From Bacillus rubiinfantis (GTDB lineage Bacteria > Bacillota > Bacilli > Bacillales > Cytobacillaceae), in assembly GCA_000752035.1 (NCBI GenBank), contig CCFE01000013.1:1-64000 (forward strand): DNA of 64,000 nt, written 5' to 3'. Below the pieces are notes generated by a model, which was not told the DNA's origin, ran no database searches, and was given only the letters and a program-made list of their open reading frames with translations. The position numbers were made by a program, and so were the translations under genes. Shown piece by piece: positions 25,016 through 33,456 of this stretch (its first letter is position 1; every line of letters starts with the position of its first letter).

Positions 25016-25873
25016 TTATGCTTTTTGCGATGAACCGAATTCACGCATTTTACCGATAACGGTTTGTTTGATTGTTTCGCGAGCAGGTCCTAAGTATTTA
25101 CGTGGATCGTACATATCAGGATTAGCTGCTAACACTTCACGAACCGTTTTTGCAGAAGCAATTTGATTTTCCGTATTTACATTAATTTTCGCAGTTCCAA
25201 GCGAAATAGATTTTTGAATATCCTTTGTTGGAATCCCAGTTCCACCGTGAAGAACAAGCGGTAAGCCTGTGAGTTTGCCAATTTCTTCCATCTCTTTAAA
25301 CCCAAGCTTTGGCTCGCCTTTGTACGGGCCATGAACAGAGCCTAAAGCTGGTGCAAGGCAGTCAATCCCTGTGCGGTTAACCAATTCAACACACTCATTT
25401 GCATCAGCGTAAATAATGCTTTCACCGATTACATCGTCTTCCTGCCCGCCGACTGTACCAAGCTCAGCTTCAACAGAAACACCTTTTGCATGTGCATATT
25501 CAACTACTTTAGAAGTAATCTCAATATTTTCTTCAAATGGATGGTGTGATGCGTCAATCATAACAGAAGTAAAGCCAGCATCAACCGCTTCTTTACATTT
25601 GTCAAAGCTTGAACCATGGTCTAGGTGAATGGCAACTGGTACAGTAATATTGTAGTCCTCCATTAATCCTTCAACCATTTTGACAACCGTTTTGAAACCG
25701 CCTATATAACGGCCGGCACCTTCAGATACACCAAGAATAACCGGTGATTTTTCCTCTTCTGCCGCCTGTAAAATTGCCTGTGTATATTCCAGGTTATTAA
25801 TGTTAAATTGCCCAACAGCGTAGCCTTCTGCTTTCGCTTTTTTAAGCATTTCTGTCATTGAAACTAAAGGCAT
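25016..25873 (-). CDS. fba: Class II fructose-bisphosphate aldolase
   Basis: A 285-residue zinc-dependent aldolase that cleaves fructose 1,6-bisphosphate in glycolysis and runs backwards in gluconeogenesis. The metal ligands are in VPVAIHLDHGSS, VEAELGTVGGQED and the later LVLHGGTG. ATG 25873 follows AAGGAGG. It stands between spo0F and tal as in B. subtilis. Co-location with tal and the gluconeogenic glpX makes a small central-carbon cluster. Confidence 0.98.
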   Translation of the reverse strand: MPLVSMTEMLKKAKAEGYAVGQFNINNLEYTQAILQAAEEEKSPVILGVSEGAGRYIGGFKTVVKMVEGLMEDYNITVPVAIHLDHGSSFDKCKEAVDAGFTSVMIDASHHPFEENIEITSKVVEYAHAKGVSVEAELGTVGGQEDDVIGESIIYADANECVELVNRTGIDCLAPALGSVHGPYKGEPKLGFKEMEEIGKLTGLPLVLHGGTGIPTKDIQKSISLGTAKINVNTENQIASAKTVREVLAANPDMYDPRKYLGPARETIKQTVIGKMREFGSSQKA

Positions 25874-26083
25874 CTTTCTTCCTCCTTACAAAGGTCGATG
25901 TGTATTTTCCCATTGAGTGGTTCATATTAATGGTTTCCTTCTGCTTTCCCAAATATGTATGAGGAAAAATACAATCGCCAATTAAAGTCATATGTATCAT
26001 ACCAAATCAATTTCAGAAATACCATCAATCTAGCGCAGTTTTTTTAACGTTCACAATGAAAGCGGCGCCATTGGAAAAACTAG

Positions 26084-26455
26084 CTAATTTGCTTTTTGCG
26101 GGATATATTTCTTGACTGCCGCGCGAATATCATCAATATCAAATGGCTTAGCAAAATGGGTAAGCGCACCGAGGTCTTTCGCCTCTTGGATCATGTCCAG
26201 CTCACCGTATGCCGTCATAATAATGACACGAATGTCAGGATCAATTACTTTCATTCTTCTTAAAATTTCAATTCCATCCATACCTGGTATTTTCATGTCC
26301 AACAAGACCAAATCCGGTGAATGCTTTGTGACGATATCAAGTGCTTGGACACCGTTTGCAGCTTGAAACGTTTGATAGCCTTCTTTCTGTAGTACCTCGT
26401 TAAGTAAGATTCGGATGCCAAATTGGTCATCTACGATTAAAATTTTCTCCTTCAT
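26084..26455 (-). CDS. spo0F: Sporulation phosphorelay response regulator Spo0F
   Basis: A 123-residue single-domain receiver. It takes phosphate from sporulation kinases on Asp53 (LLDMKIPGMDG) and passes it to Spo0B, then to Spo0A. The acidic pocket (VDDQ), Thr in IIMTAYGELDM and Lys in HFAKPFDID are intact. The start follows AGAGGTGG. A sigma-H promoter stands upstream. The gene is nearly collinear with its B. subtilis homologue, one residue shorter at the N terminus. Confidence 0.98.
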   Translation of the reverse strand: MKEKILIVDDQFGIRILLNEVLQKEGYQTFQAANGVQALDIVTKHSPDLVLLDMKIPGMDGIEILRRMKVIDPDIRVIIMTAYGELDMIQEAKDLGALTHFAKPFDIDDIRAAVKKYIPQKAN

Positions 26456-26517
26456 CCTGCCACCTCTCTCTCTGCTTTATTCATATACCTTTTCCATCCT
26501 CTTATTTCCTCTTCTTA

Positions 26518-26547
26518 TTATTCTACTTCGGATATAATTAATCCTGC
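26518..26547 (-). promoter_or_regulatory. Sigma-H promoter of spo0F
   Basis: Minus-strand GCAGGATTA (26539-26547) and GTAGAATAA (26518-26526), separated by 12 bases, match the sigma-H consensus RNAGGAWWW and RNNGAATWW at every defined position. spo0F starts about 63 bases downstream. No clear Spo0A box was seen. Confidence 0.85.
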
Positions 26548-26623
26548 TTCTTTTAGTAGAATAGTGTTTTTTTACGCAGCGGGTTATAATGGTTCTAGCA
26601 TTTGCAATTAGGAGTGAGTAATT

Positions 26624-27151
26624 ATGTTAAAAATGTTTGTCACCCAGCTTACAGGTTTATTTAAAAAATTATCGGAAAATGAGGAATTTACTTTTGAGGA
26701 TGGGGCGCGTCTGCTGGCCCAGGCACCTGTTGGCGACGGCACAATGTATGTATATGGTGTTGGGGAGATGAAAGCGGTGGAGTTTGAAGCTTTAGAGGGG
26801 GCAGAGCCGCTAAAAAGAGCACAGCGTCTTAATCCGGCTGTTTTGGAGTCATTGAGCGAGGCCGACCGGGTTGTCATTTTCTCACGATTTGCCTGCGATG
26901 AACAGGCCATTGAAGTGGCGCGTACGCTAAAAATGAAACAAATCCCCTTTGTCACTGTTGCAACGGTTAGCGATGAAACAGATGAGCTACCAGCACTCGC
27001 TGATGTTCATATCGATCTAGGGCTTAAAAAGGCCTTGCTCCCTGATGAAATGGGCGGCAGAGTCGGTTATCCATCTGGGATGGCAGCCCTGTTTGTCTAC
27101 TACGGCTTGAAATTGACAATTGATGAAATATTGGTGGAGTATGATTTGTAA
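26624..27151 (+). CDS. ywjG: YwjG family protein (DUF2529)
   Basis: A 175-residue protein of unknown function, divergent from spo0F and convergent with pyrG. The first half has a short amphipathic helix (MLKMFVTQLTGLFKKL); the second half resembles a sugar-isomerase-like (SIS) Rossmann fold (VVIFSRFACDEQAIEVARTL, VTVATVSDETDELPALADVH). ATG 26624 follows AGGAGTGAG. The location matches B. subtilis ywjG between spo0F and pyrG. Confidence 0.9.
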   Translation: MLKMFVTQLTGLFKKLSENEEFTFEDGARLLAQAPVGDGTMYVYGVGEMKAVEFEALEGAEPLKRAQRLNPAVLESLSEADRVVIFSRFACDEQAIEVARTLKMKQIPFVTVATVSDETDELPALADVHIDLGLKKALLPDEMGGRVGYPSGMAALFVYYGLKLTIDEILVEYDL

Positions 27152-27178
27152 GCTGGAGCGCTTCAGCCGGGGCGGCGC

Positions 27179-27308
27179 GCTGATATTTTTGAAAAAGTGC
27201 TGATATTTCTTAGTTTTTGCTGATATCCGTGCCAATTCCGCTGATATTTTTGCTGGGGCATCTATCTCTCGGGAGGCGCGCTGATATATTCGGAAATTGT
27301 GCTGATAG
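27179..27308 (+). repeat. GCTGATAT word array, locus 2
   Basis: GCTGATA(T) recurs at 27179, 27199, 27219, 27240, 27280 and 27301: spacings of 20, 20, 21, 40 (one word lost) and 21. Linkers differ. Both this locus and 14160 are preceded by a GC-rich stretch with CAGC..GGG..GCGC. It lies between the ywjG stop and the shared terminator. Confidence 0.85.
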
Positions 27309-27313
27309 TTGTA

Positions 27314-27348
27314 AAAAGCCAGTCCTGCACTGAAGAGGACTGGCTTTT
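27314..27348. terminator. Bidirectional terminator between ywjG and pyrG
   Basis: Perfect 12-bp arms AAAAGCCAGTCC/GGACTGGCTTTT with an 11-base loop; A and T flanks serve both convergent genes. Confidence 0.92.
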
Positions 27349-27354
27349 GCATCT

Positions 27355-28950
27355 TTATTTTTCAATTGTTGCTTTGACAAATTCACGGAAGAGCGGCTGC
27401 GGGCGGGTTGGGCGCGAGACGAATTCCGGATGAAACTGGGAAGCGACGAACCATGGATGGTCCTTGAGCTCAACAATCTCAACTAAGCGGCCATCTGGAC
27501 TTGTCCCTGAGAACACAAAGCCAGCCTCTTCCATTTCTTGACGATAATGGTTATTAAATTCATAACGATGACGGTGGCGTTCGTAGACGACTTTTTCACC
27601 ATAGGCGGCAAATGCCTTTGTTCCTTCAGCAAGACGACATGGATAAAGCCCCAATCTTAATGTTCCGCCAAGGTCTTCGACGTCCTTTTGTTCTGGCAAT
27701 AAGTCAATGAATGGATGCTTTGTTTCCGGCACAAACTCAGAAGAATGGGCATCATCATAGTTTAATACATTGCGGGCAAACTCAATCGTTGCCAGCTGCA
27801 TGCCTAAGCAGATACCAAGAAATGGTTTCTTCGTCTCCCGGGCATAGCGGGTTGCCTCAATTTTCCCTTCAATTCCGCGGTCACCAAAGCCGCCTGGAAC
27901 TAAGACCCCATCAACATCATCCAGAAGCTCTGCAACATTTTCTCGGGTCACATCTTCTGAATTAATCCATTTCACTTCTACATCGGTATCAAAGGTATAG
28001 CCAGCGTGCTTCAGCGCCTCGACAACGGAAATATACGCATCTTGAAGCTCAACATATTTCCCAACAAGGCCAATGCGCGTCTTACCTTTTAGATTGAGCA
28101 CACGGTCCACTAATGCCTTCCATTCCGTCATATCCGGATCACCGGTAACTAATTTCAGATGATCACAGACGATTTGATCCATCTGCTGCGCTTGTAAGGC
28201 AAGCGGAATTGAATACAATGTGTCTGCATCCTGACATTCGATGACGGCCTCTTTATCAATATCACAGAATAAGGCAATTTTATCCTTCATATCCTGTGAA
28301 ATTGGCATTTCCGTACGAACAACAATAATATTGGGCTGAATGCCAAGACTGCGCAGTTCTTTTACACTGTGCTGCGTTGGCTTAGTCTTCATTTCTCCGG
28401 CAGCTTTGATGTACGGCACGAGCGTACAGTGAATGTACATGACATTATCACGGCCGATATCACTCTTAATTTGGCGGATAGCCTCTAGAAATGGCAGTGA
28501 TTCAATATCACCAACAGTACCGCCAATTTCAGTAATGACTACGTCAGCATTGGTTTCCTTGCCAGCCCGGAAAACACGGTCTTTGATTTCATTGGTAATA
28601 TGCGGGATTACCTGGACGGTTGCCCCTAAATAGTCACCGCGGCGCTCTTTACGCAACACTGATGAGTAGATTTTTCCGGTTGTGACATTACTATATTTAT
28701 TTAGGTTGATATCGATAAAACGCTCATAGTGTCCTAAATCCAAATCGGTCTCAGCGCCGTCATCGGTGACGAACACTTCACCATGCTGATAAGGGCTCAT
28801 TGTTCCCGGATCCACGTTGATATATGGGTCAAATTTTTGAATCGTCACACTGAGGCCGCGATTTTTCAAAAGCCTTCCTAAAGATGCCGCCGTAATCCCT
28901 TTTCCTAGTGACGATACGACACCACCCGTTACAAAAATATACTTAGTCAT
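27355..28950 (-). CDS. pyrG: CTP synthase
   Basis: A 531-residue enzyme that aminates UTP to CTP with glutamine and ATP. The N-terminal synthase domain begins MTKYIFVTGGVVSSLGKGI and carries the KFDPYINVDPGTMSPYQHGE motif; the C-terminal class I glutamine amidotransferase has the nucleophile Cys in FLGICLGMQLA and His/Glu in FHPEFVSRP. ATG 28950 has GAGGGGG eight bases upstream; a reading extended by 39 codons runs through the leader and is spurious. Expression is probably set by the upstream attenuator. Confidence 0.98.
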   Translation of the reverse strand: MTKYIFVTGGVVSSLGKGITAASLGRLLKNRGLSVTIQKFDPYINVDPGTMSPYQHGEVFVTDDGAETDLDLGHYERFIDINLNKYSNVTTGKIYSSVLRKERRGDYLGATVQVIPHITNEIKDRVFRAGKETNADVVITEIGGTVGDIESLPFLEAIRQIKSDIGRDNVMYIHCTLVPYIKAAGEMKTKPTQHSVKELRSLGIQPNIIVVRTEMPISQDMKDKIALFCDIDKEAVIECQDADTLYSIPLALQAQQMDQIVCDHLKLVTGDPDMTEWKALVDRVLNLKGKTRIGLVGKYVELQDAYISVVEALKHAGYTFDTDVEVKWINSEDVTRENVAELLDDVDGVLVPGGFGDRGIEGKIEATRYARETKKPFLGICLGMQLATIEFARNVLNYDDAHSSEFVPETKHPFIDLLPEQKDVEDLGGTLRLGLYPCRLAEGTKAFAAYGEKVVYERHRHRYEFNNHYRQEMEEAGFVFSGTSPDGRLVEIVELKDHPWFVASQFHPEFVSRPTRPQPLFREFVKATIEK

Positions 28951-29036
28951 TAAGAATTCCCCCTCTGTTACAGTTTGTACATTATTTAGATTGTTAAAGG
29001 GCATTTTTAAAAAAATATTAGTAATTTGGCAAAATG

Positions 29037-29063
29037 AAAAAACCCCAGCATGAATGGAGTTTT
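29037..29063 (-). terminator. Second terminator-like hairpin in the pyrG leader
   Basis: Minus-strand AAAACTCCA and TGGGGTTTT (one G-U pair) with a seven-base loop, followed by TT and completing a T6 run. It comes eight bases after the attenuator and about 90 bases before pyrG. Confidence 0.6.
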
Positions 29064-29070
29064 TCAAAAT

Positions 29071-29106
29071 AAAAAACGCTCCACTTTATATATGAAAGGG
29101 AGCGTT
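29071..29106 (-). promoter_or_regulatory. pyrG attenuator (CTP-sensing terminator hairpin)
   Basis: The transcript forms AACGCTCC with GGAGCGTT and then TTTTTTA. The 5' arm contains CTCCCTTTC, the C/U-rich target known in the B. subtilis pyrG leader. There, low CTP lets RNA polymerase add extra G at the start site, and the poly-G tract pairs with this segment and prevents termination. The match of start site (GGGCTCC at 29144) and target makes the same mechanism very likely here. Confidence 0.85.
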
Positions 29107-29143
29107 ATTTACAAATATCATATTCGTCCTTTTTTAAGGAGCC

Positions 29144-29180
29144 CAAACAAGATATTACAAGGCGATTGAAAAAAAGTCAA
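29144..29180 (-). promoter_or_regulatory. pyrG promoter with GGGCTCC start site
   Basis: TTGACT (29175-29180), a 17-bp spacer and TAATAT (29152-29157) are followed seven bases on by GGGCTCC, with the predicted start at 29144. The initial GGGC is the sequence on which reiterative G addition occurs in B. subtilis. Confidence 0.85.
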
Positions 29181-29214
29181 GCAAACATCTTGAGAAGCCA
29201 AAGGTCAGACCTTA

Positions 29215-29778
29215 TTAATCTTCGTCTTCCTCATCCTCTTCTACCTCTTCATCTTCCAACTCTAATTCCTCATCGAGCTCCTCTTCTTCGTCAAGCTCGA
29301 ATTCTTCATCCTCTAACACTTCATCATCATCAAATTCTTCGACATCATCGAGTTCATCAAAGTCCTCGTCTTCATCAAGCAAATCGTCTTCCTCGAATTC
29401 TTCAATGTCATCAAATTCTTCGTCTTCAAGCTCATCATATACATCAAGATCTTCGTCTTCGACCACTTTTTTGGCTTTCTTCTTCTTCGGTTTCACGACC
29501 GTGACAACTTCTTCCTCCTGGGTATCAACTGGATACCATACGCGCAGACCCCAACGATTCTCACCCAGTGACAAAAACCGGCCATCAATATTGATATCTG
29601 TATAAAATTGTGCCAGACGAGAACGCATTTCTTCATCCGAAAATCCAACAGCTGCGGAAATTTCCTTCACTAAATCATGAAAAGAAATGGGCTGCTTACT
29701 ATTTTTTAAGTATTCAAACGCCATTTCAATGAGGGATAACTCTAGTAACTCCTCTTTTGAGTATTGTGCTAGACTCAA
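29215..29778 (-). CDS. rpoE: RNA polymerase delta subunit
   Basis: A protein of about 187 residues that binds RNA polymerase, speeds recycling and increases sensitivity to initiating NTP. The folded N-terminal HARE-HTH domain (YSKEELLELSLIEMAFEYL, SRLAQFYTDINIDGRFLSLG, WGLRVWYPVDT) is followed by a Lys patch (KPKKKKAKK) and a disordered tail almost wholly of Asp, Glu and Leu. TTG 29778 is preferred, since AAGGAA lies nine bases upstream and it aligns with the B. subtilis start; GTG 29787 is too close to that site. Confidence 0.95.
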   Translation of the reverse strand: MSLAQYSKEELLELSLIEMAFEYLKNSKQPISFHDLVKEISAAVGFSDEEMRSRLAQFYTDINIDGRFLSLGENRWGLRVWYPVDTQEEEVVTVVKPKKKKAKKVVEDEDLDVYDELEDEEFDDIEEFEEDDLLDEDEDFDELDDVEEFDDDEVLEDEEFELDEEEELDEELELEDEEVEEDEEDED

Positions 29779-29894
29779 TTTGGGCACTTCCTTTCTCTAT
29801 TACACGGCAATAAGTTTATCCAAATTACATATTCTCCATTATAAACAAATTCCCTCTGTTTATGCCAGTTCAAACGGGCGATTTCCGAAAATAA

Positions 29895-30068
29895 TTACCT
29901 GTTGTTCTTCTCCTGTTCCTGACGCAGCTTCTTGTATTCCTTGATGGATATTGTGAGGAAAAAGATAGCTAGCAGCAGAAAAGAAACTGCCCCTAATTGC
30001 CGTTCATATAAATAATACAATGGCCAGGCAAAAATAAGTAATATAATGATGATGTGAGTTAGTTTCAT
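29895..30068 (-). CDS. Small membrane protein, 57 residues
   Basis: A short gene read directly from the sequence. ATG 30068 has GGTGGGAG seven bases upstream, a strong ribosome site. The protein begins MKLTHIIIILLIFAWPLYYL, carries a second hydrophobic segment (LGAVSFLLLAIFFLTISI) and ends with a charged helix (KEYKKLRQEQEKNNR). Two membrane helices and a cytoplasmic tail are predicted. It lies between icmF and rpoE in the same direction, beyond the icmF terminator. I do not recognise a family. Its support is the ribosome site, the clean two-helix pattern and the lack of other explanation for the gap. Confidence 0.72.
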   Translation of the reverse strand: MKLTHIIIILLIFAWPLYYLYERQLGAVSFLLLAIFFLTISIKEYKKLRQEQEKNNR

Positions 30069-30138
30069 GAAGGATCTCCCACCTGCCAGATTCTCCCGAA
30101 AATCGTCGGTACATTACATTATAACTAAAATGTTAACA

Positions 30139-30178
30139 TAAAAATACAATGGCATAAAAAATTGCCATTGTATTTTTA
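30139..30178. terminator. Terminator of icmF, 16-bp perfect palindrome
   Basis: TAAAAATACAATGGCA and its exact complement, arms of 16 bp, enclose an eight-base A/T loop 30 bases after the icmF stop. A/T-rich flanks allow termination in either direction. Confidence 0.88.
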
Positions 30179-30207
30179 TAATTACTTCCTAGTCGCTGAA
30201 CTTTCTG

Positions 30208-33200
30208 TTACATATTCCTGCGATATTGGCCGCCTACTTCGTAAAGCGCGCGGGTGATTTGCCCGAGGCTGGCGACTTTGACAGTCTCCATTAACTGTGC
30301 AAAGATATTACCACCGCTGACAGCTGTTTCTTTCAATTGGGCCAGTGCTTCCTGAGCTTTATCGGCGTGCGCTTCCTGGAAGGCGCGCAGATTGTGAATC
30401 TGCAATTCCTTCTCTTCCTTCGTCGCCCGGGCCAACTCCATGCCATCGATTTCCTCGGCTGCCGGTGGGTTTGGATTCAGATACGTGTTGACGCCAATGA
30501 TTGGTAGCTCGCCATTATGTTTTTTCATTTCATAGTACATCGACTCATCCTGAATTTTGCCGCGCTGGTACTGCGTTTCCATCGCGCCAAGGACTCCACC
30601 GCGGTCATTTAAGCGGTCAAACTCTTGCAGCACAGCCTCTTCAACAAGGTCGGTCAGCTCTTCAACGATGAACGAGCCTTGGAGCGGATTTTCATTTTTC
30701 GTTAAGCCATGCTCCTTGGTAATAATCATCTGAATCGCCATCGCCCGGCGCACCGATTCCTCCGTTGGTGTCGTAATCGCTTCATCATAAGCATTCGTAT
30801 GCAACGAGTTGCAGTTATCGTGGAGCGCCATCAGTGCCTGCAAGGTCGTGCGGATATCGTTAAAATCAATTTCCTGGGCGTGCAGCGAGCGGCCTGATGT
30901 TTGTACATGGTACTTTAATTTTTGACTGCGCTCATTGGCGCCATATTTTTCGCGCATGACGGTAGCCCAAATCCGGCGGGCTACGCGGCCAATCACCGTA
31001 TATTCTGGGTCAAGGCCGTTGGAGAAGAAGAACGATAGATTTGGCGCAAAATCATCAATATGCATGCCGCGGCTTAAGTAATATTCTACATAGGTAAAGC
31101 CGTTGGCAAGTGTAAACGCCAGCTGCGAAATTGGATTGGCGCCGGCTTCAGCAATATGATAGCCAGAAATCGACACCGAATAATAATTACGAACCTTATG
31201 GTCAATGAAATATTGCTGGATATCGCCCATCATCCGTAAGGCAAATTCTGTAGAAAAAATACAGGTGTTTTGCCCTTGGTCCTCTTTTAAAATATCCGCC
31301 TGCACCGTGCCGCGCACCGTCCGCAATGTATAGGCGCGGACCGCGATAAATTCCTCAACCGTCAGCTTCCTGCCAAGCTCAGCTTCCTTCTTTTTCACCT
31401 GCTGGTCCATTGCCGTGTTCATGAACATCGCCAGAATTATCGGCGCTGGACCGTTGATTGTCATCGAAACTGATGTCGATGGATGGCAGAGATCAAAGCC
31501 GTCATAGAGCTTTTTCATATCATCAAGGGTACAGATGCTGACACCGCTCTCGCCGACCTTCCCATAAATATCGGGGCGATAATCAGGGTCCTCGCCGTAT
31601 AATGTCACCGAGTCAAACGCCGTACTTAAGCGTTTCGCCGGGTCATCCTTCGATAAATAATGGAAGCGGCGATTTGTCCGCTCCGGTGTTCCTTCACCGG
31701 CAAACTGGCGTTTCGGATCCTCACCCTCGCGTTTGAATGGAAAGACGCCAGCCGTGTACGGAAACGAACCTGGGACATTTTCCCGATAGACCCAGCGGAG
31801 GATTTCGCCGTAATCTTTATATTTTGGCAAGGCCACTTTCGGAATATCGAGGCCTGATAGGGATTTTGTTTTTAACACGGTGAGAATCTCTTTATCACGA
31901 ATACGGGTGACAAATTGATCGGCGGCATACGCTGTCTTTAACGACTCCCAGCCCTCGAGAATCCGCTTCGACTCCGGCGTTAGCTGCGCCTCCGTTTCCT
32001 GCTTCACCGTCTGAAGGGCGGCGACAACTTCTGACTGGTCCTTCACCGCTTCGATTGCGCCCTCAAGTTGGAACAGTTTACGGGCAAGGTTGGCCTGGGC
32101 CTCAGCCTTTTTATGATAGCCGCGTACCGTTTCGGTAATTTCACGCAGATAATAGCGCCGCTCCGTTGGGATAATCACATTTTGTTTGACGACATCGGCT
32201 TCTTTGCTATAGGTCGTCACCCAATCAGTGCCGGCTTTTTCGTTGATTTTTTCAATCAGCGCAGCGAACAAGGCATTTGTCCCCTGGTCATTGAACTGGC
32301 TGGCAATCGTGCCGTACACTGGCATTTCCGACGGGTCTTTTTCAAACAGCATATGGCTGCGCTGATACTGCTTTTGCACCTGGCGCTTCGCATCCTCCGA
32401 GCCTTTACGCTCAAATTTATTGATGACAATCAAGTCGGCAAAATCAATCATATCGATTTTTTCCAGCTGTGAAGGCGCCCCGAATTCGCTGGTCATCACA
32501 TACATGGAGACATCACAGATTTCGGTAATTCCGGCATCGCCCTGGCCGATTCCGCTTGTTTCGACGATGACAAGGTCAAAGCCCGCCGCCTTTGTGACCG
32601 CCACTGCGTCTTGAATCGCCAATGACAGCTCGCTCCGTGACGCGCGAGTGGCCAGACTGCGCATATAAACATTCGCTGAAAAAATCGCATTCATGCGGAT
32701 ACGGTCGCCGAGGAGGGCACCGCCGGTTTTCTGCTTCGTCGGATCAACGGAGAGAATCGCGACCTTTTTATCAGGGAATTCATTAATAAAACGGCGGATT
32801 AACTCATCTGTTAACGAACTTTTGCCGGCGCCGCCCGTTCCGGTGATTCCGATAACCGGGATTGCTTTTTCAAGCTGTTTCACCTGTTCTAGTACCTGCT
32901 CTGCGGCTGCCGCGGCTTCATTCGACTTATCAACATGAAGCTCGGCTAGGGTAATCAGCTTGGCAATCGCCCTGATATCGCCGCTCGGGAGCTTTTCGAT
33001 TTCCTCGGTCACATCAGCGCTGACTGTTGAAAAATCGCACTCCACGATCATTTGGTCAATCATCCCTTGCAGACCGAGTTCGCGACCATCGTCCGGTGAA
33101 AAGATTCGGGCAATTCCATAATCGTGCAGTTCCTTGATTTCCTTAGGAATAATCACCCCGCCGCCACCGCCGTAAATGCGGATGTGCGGTGCTCCTTTTT

Positions 33201-33456
33201 CACGTAATAAATCATACATATATTTAAAATACTCGACATGACCACCCTGATAAGAGGAAATCGCGATTCCTTGAACATCTTCCTGAATCGCGGCATTCAC
33301 CACCTCCTCCACCGAGCGGTTATGACCAAGGTGAATAACCTCTGCACCGCTCGACTGAAGAATCCGGCGCATAATATTAATCGACGCATCGTGCCCGTCG
33401 AACAAACTGGATGCAGTTACAAAACGGATATGGTGCTTTGGCTGATATTTTTTCAT
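30208..33456 (-). CDS. icmF: Fused isobutyryl-CoA mutase IcmF
   Basis: A 1082-residue adenosylcobalamin enzyme that interconverts isobutyryl-CoA and n-butyryl-CoA. Three parts in order: the B12-binding domain (residues 1-135, SLFDGHDASINIM with the cobalt-ligating His); a MeaI-type G-protein chaperone with P-loop GITGTGGAGKSS near 203-214; and the TIM-barrel mutase domain from about 540 (VGESGVSICTLDDM, HPSTSVSMTINGPAP). The order B12-G-mutase distinguishes IcmF from methylmalonyl-CoA mutase. It overlaps the TetR gene by four bases and closes an acyl-CoA gene series, so it probably links branched-chain and straight-chain acyl-CoA breakdown. Confidence 0.95.
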   Translation of the reverse strand: MKKYQPKHHIRFVTASSLFDGHDASINIMRRILQSSGAEVIHLGHNRSVEEVVNAAIQEDVQGIAISSYQGGHVEYFKYMYDLLREKGAPHIRIYGGGGGVIIPKEIKELHDYGIARIFSPDDGRELGLQGMIDQMIVECDFSTVSADVTEEIEKLPSGDIRAIAKLITLAELHVDKSNEAAAAAEQVLEQVKQLEKAIPVIGITGTGGAGKSSLTDELIRRFINEFPDKKVAILSVDPTKQKTGGALLGDRIRMNAIFSANVYMRSLATRASRSELSLAIQDAVAVTKAAGFDLVIVETSGIGQGDAGITEICDVSMYVMTSEFGAPSQLEKIDMIDFADLIVINKFERKGSEDAKRQVQKQYQRSHMLFEKDPSEMPVYGTIASQFNDQGTNALFAALIEKINEKAGTDWVTTYSKEADVVKQNVIIPTERRYYLREITETVRGYHKKAEAQANLARKLFQLEGAIEAVKDQSEVVAALQTVKQETEAQLTPESKRILEGWESLKTAYAADQFVTRIRDKEILTVLKTKSLSGLDIPKVALPKYKDYGEILRWVYRENVPGSFPYTAGVFPFKREGEDPKRQFAGEGTPERTNRRFHYLSKDDPAKRLSTAFDSVTLYGEDPDYRPDIYGKVGESGVSICTLDDMKKLYDGFDLCHPSTSVSMTINGPAPIILAMFMNTAMDQQVKKKEAELGRKLTVEEFIAVRAYTLRTVRGTVQADILKEDQGQNTCIFSTEFALRMMGDIQQYFIDHKVRNYYSVSISGYHIAEAGANPISQLAFTLANGFTYVEYYLSRGMHIDDFAPNLSFFFSNGLDPEYTVIGRVARRIWATVMREKYGANERSQKLKYHVQTSGRSLHAQEIDFNDIRTTLQALMALHDNCNSLHTNAYDEAITTPTEESVRRAMAIQMIITKEHGLTKNENPLQGSFIVEELTDLVEEAVLQEFDRLNDRGGVLGAMETQYQRGKIQDESMYYEMKKHNGELPIIGVNTYLNPNPPAAEEIDGMELARATKEEKELQIHNLRAFQEAHADKAQEALAQLKETAVSGGNIFAQLMETVKVASLGQITRALYEVGGQYRRNM

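Noticed and set aside
27210..27482. Gene opposite the end of pyrG
   Set aside because: The frame consists of repeat words, a terminator and antisense pyrG.
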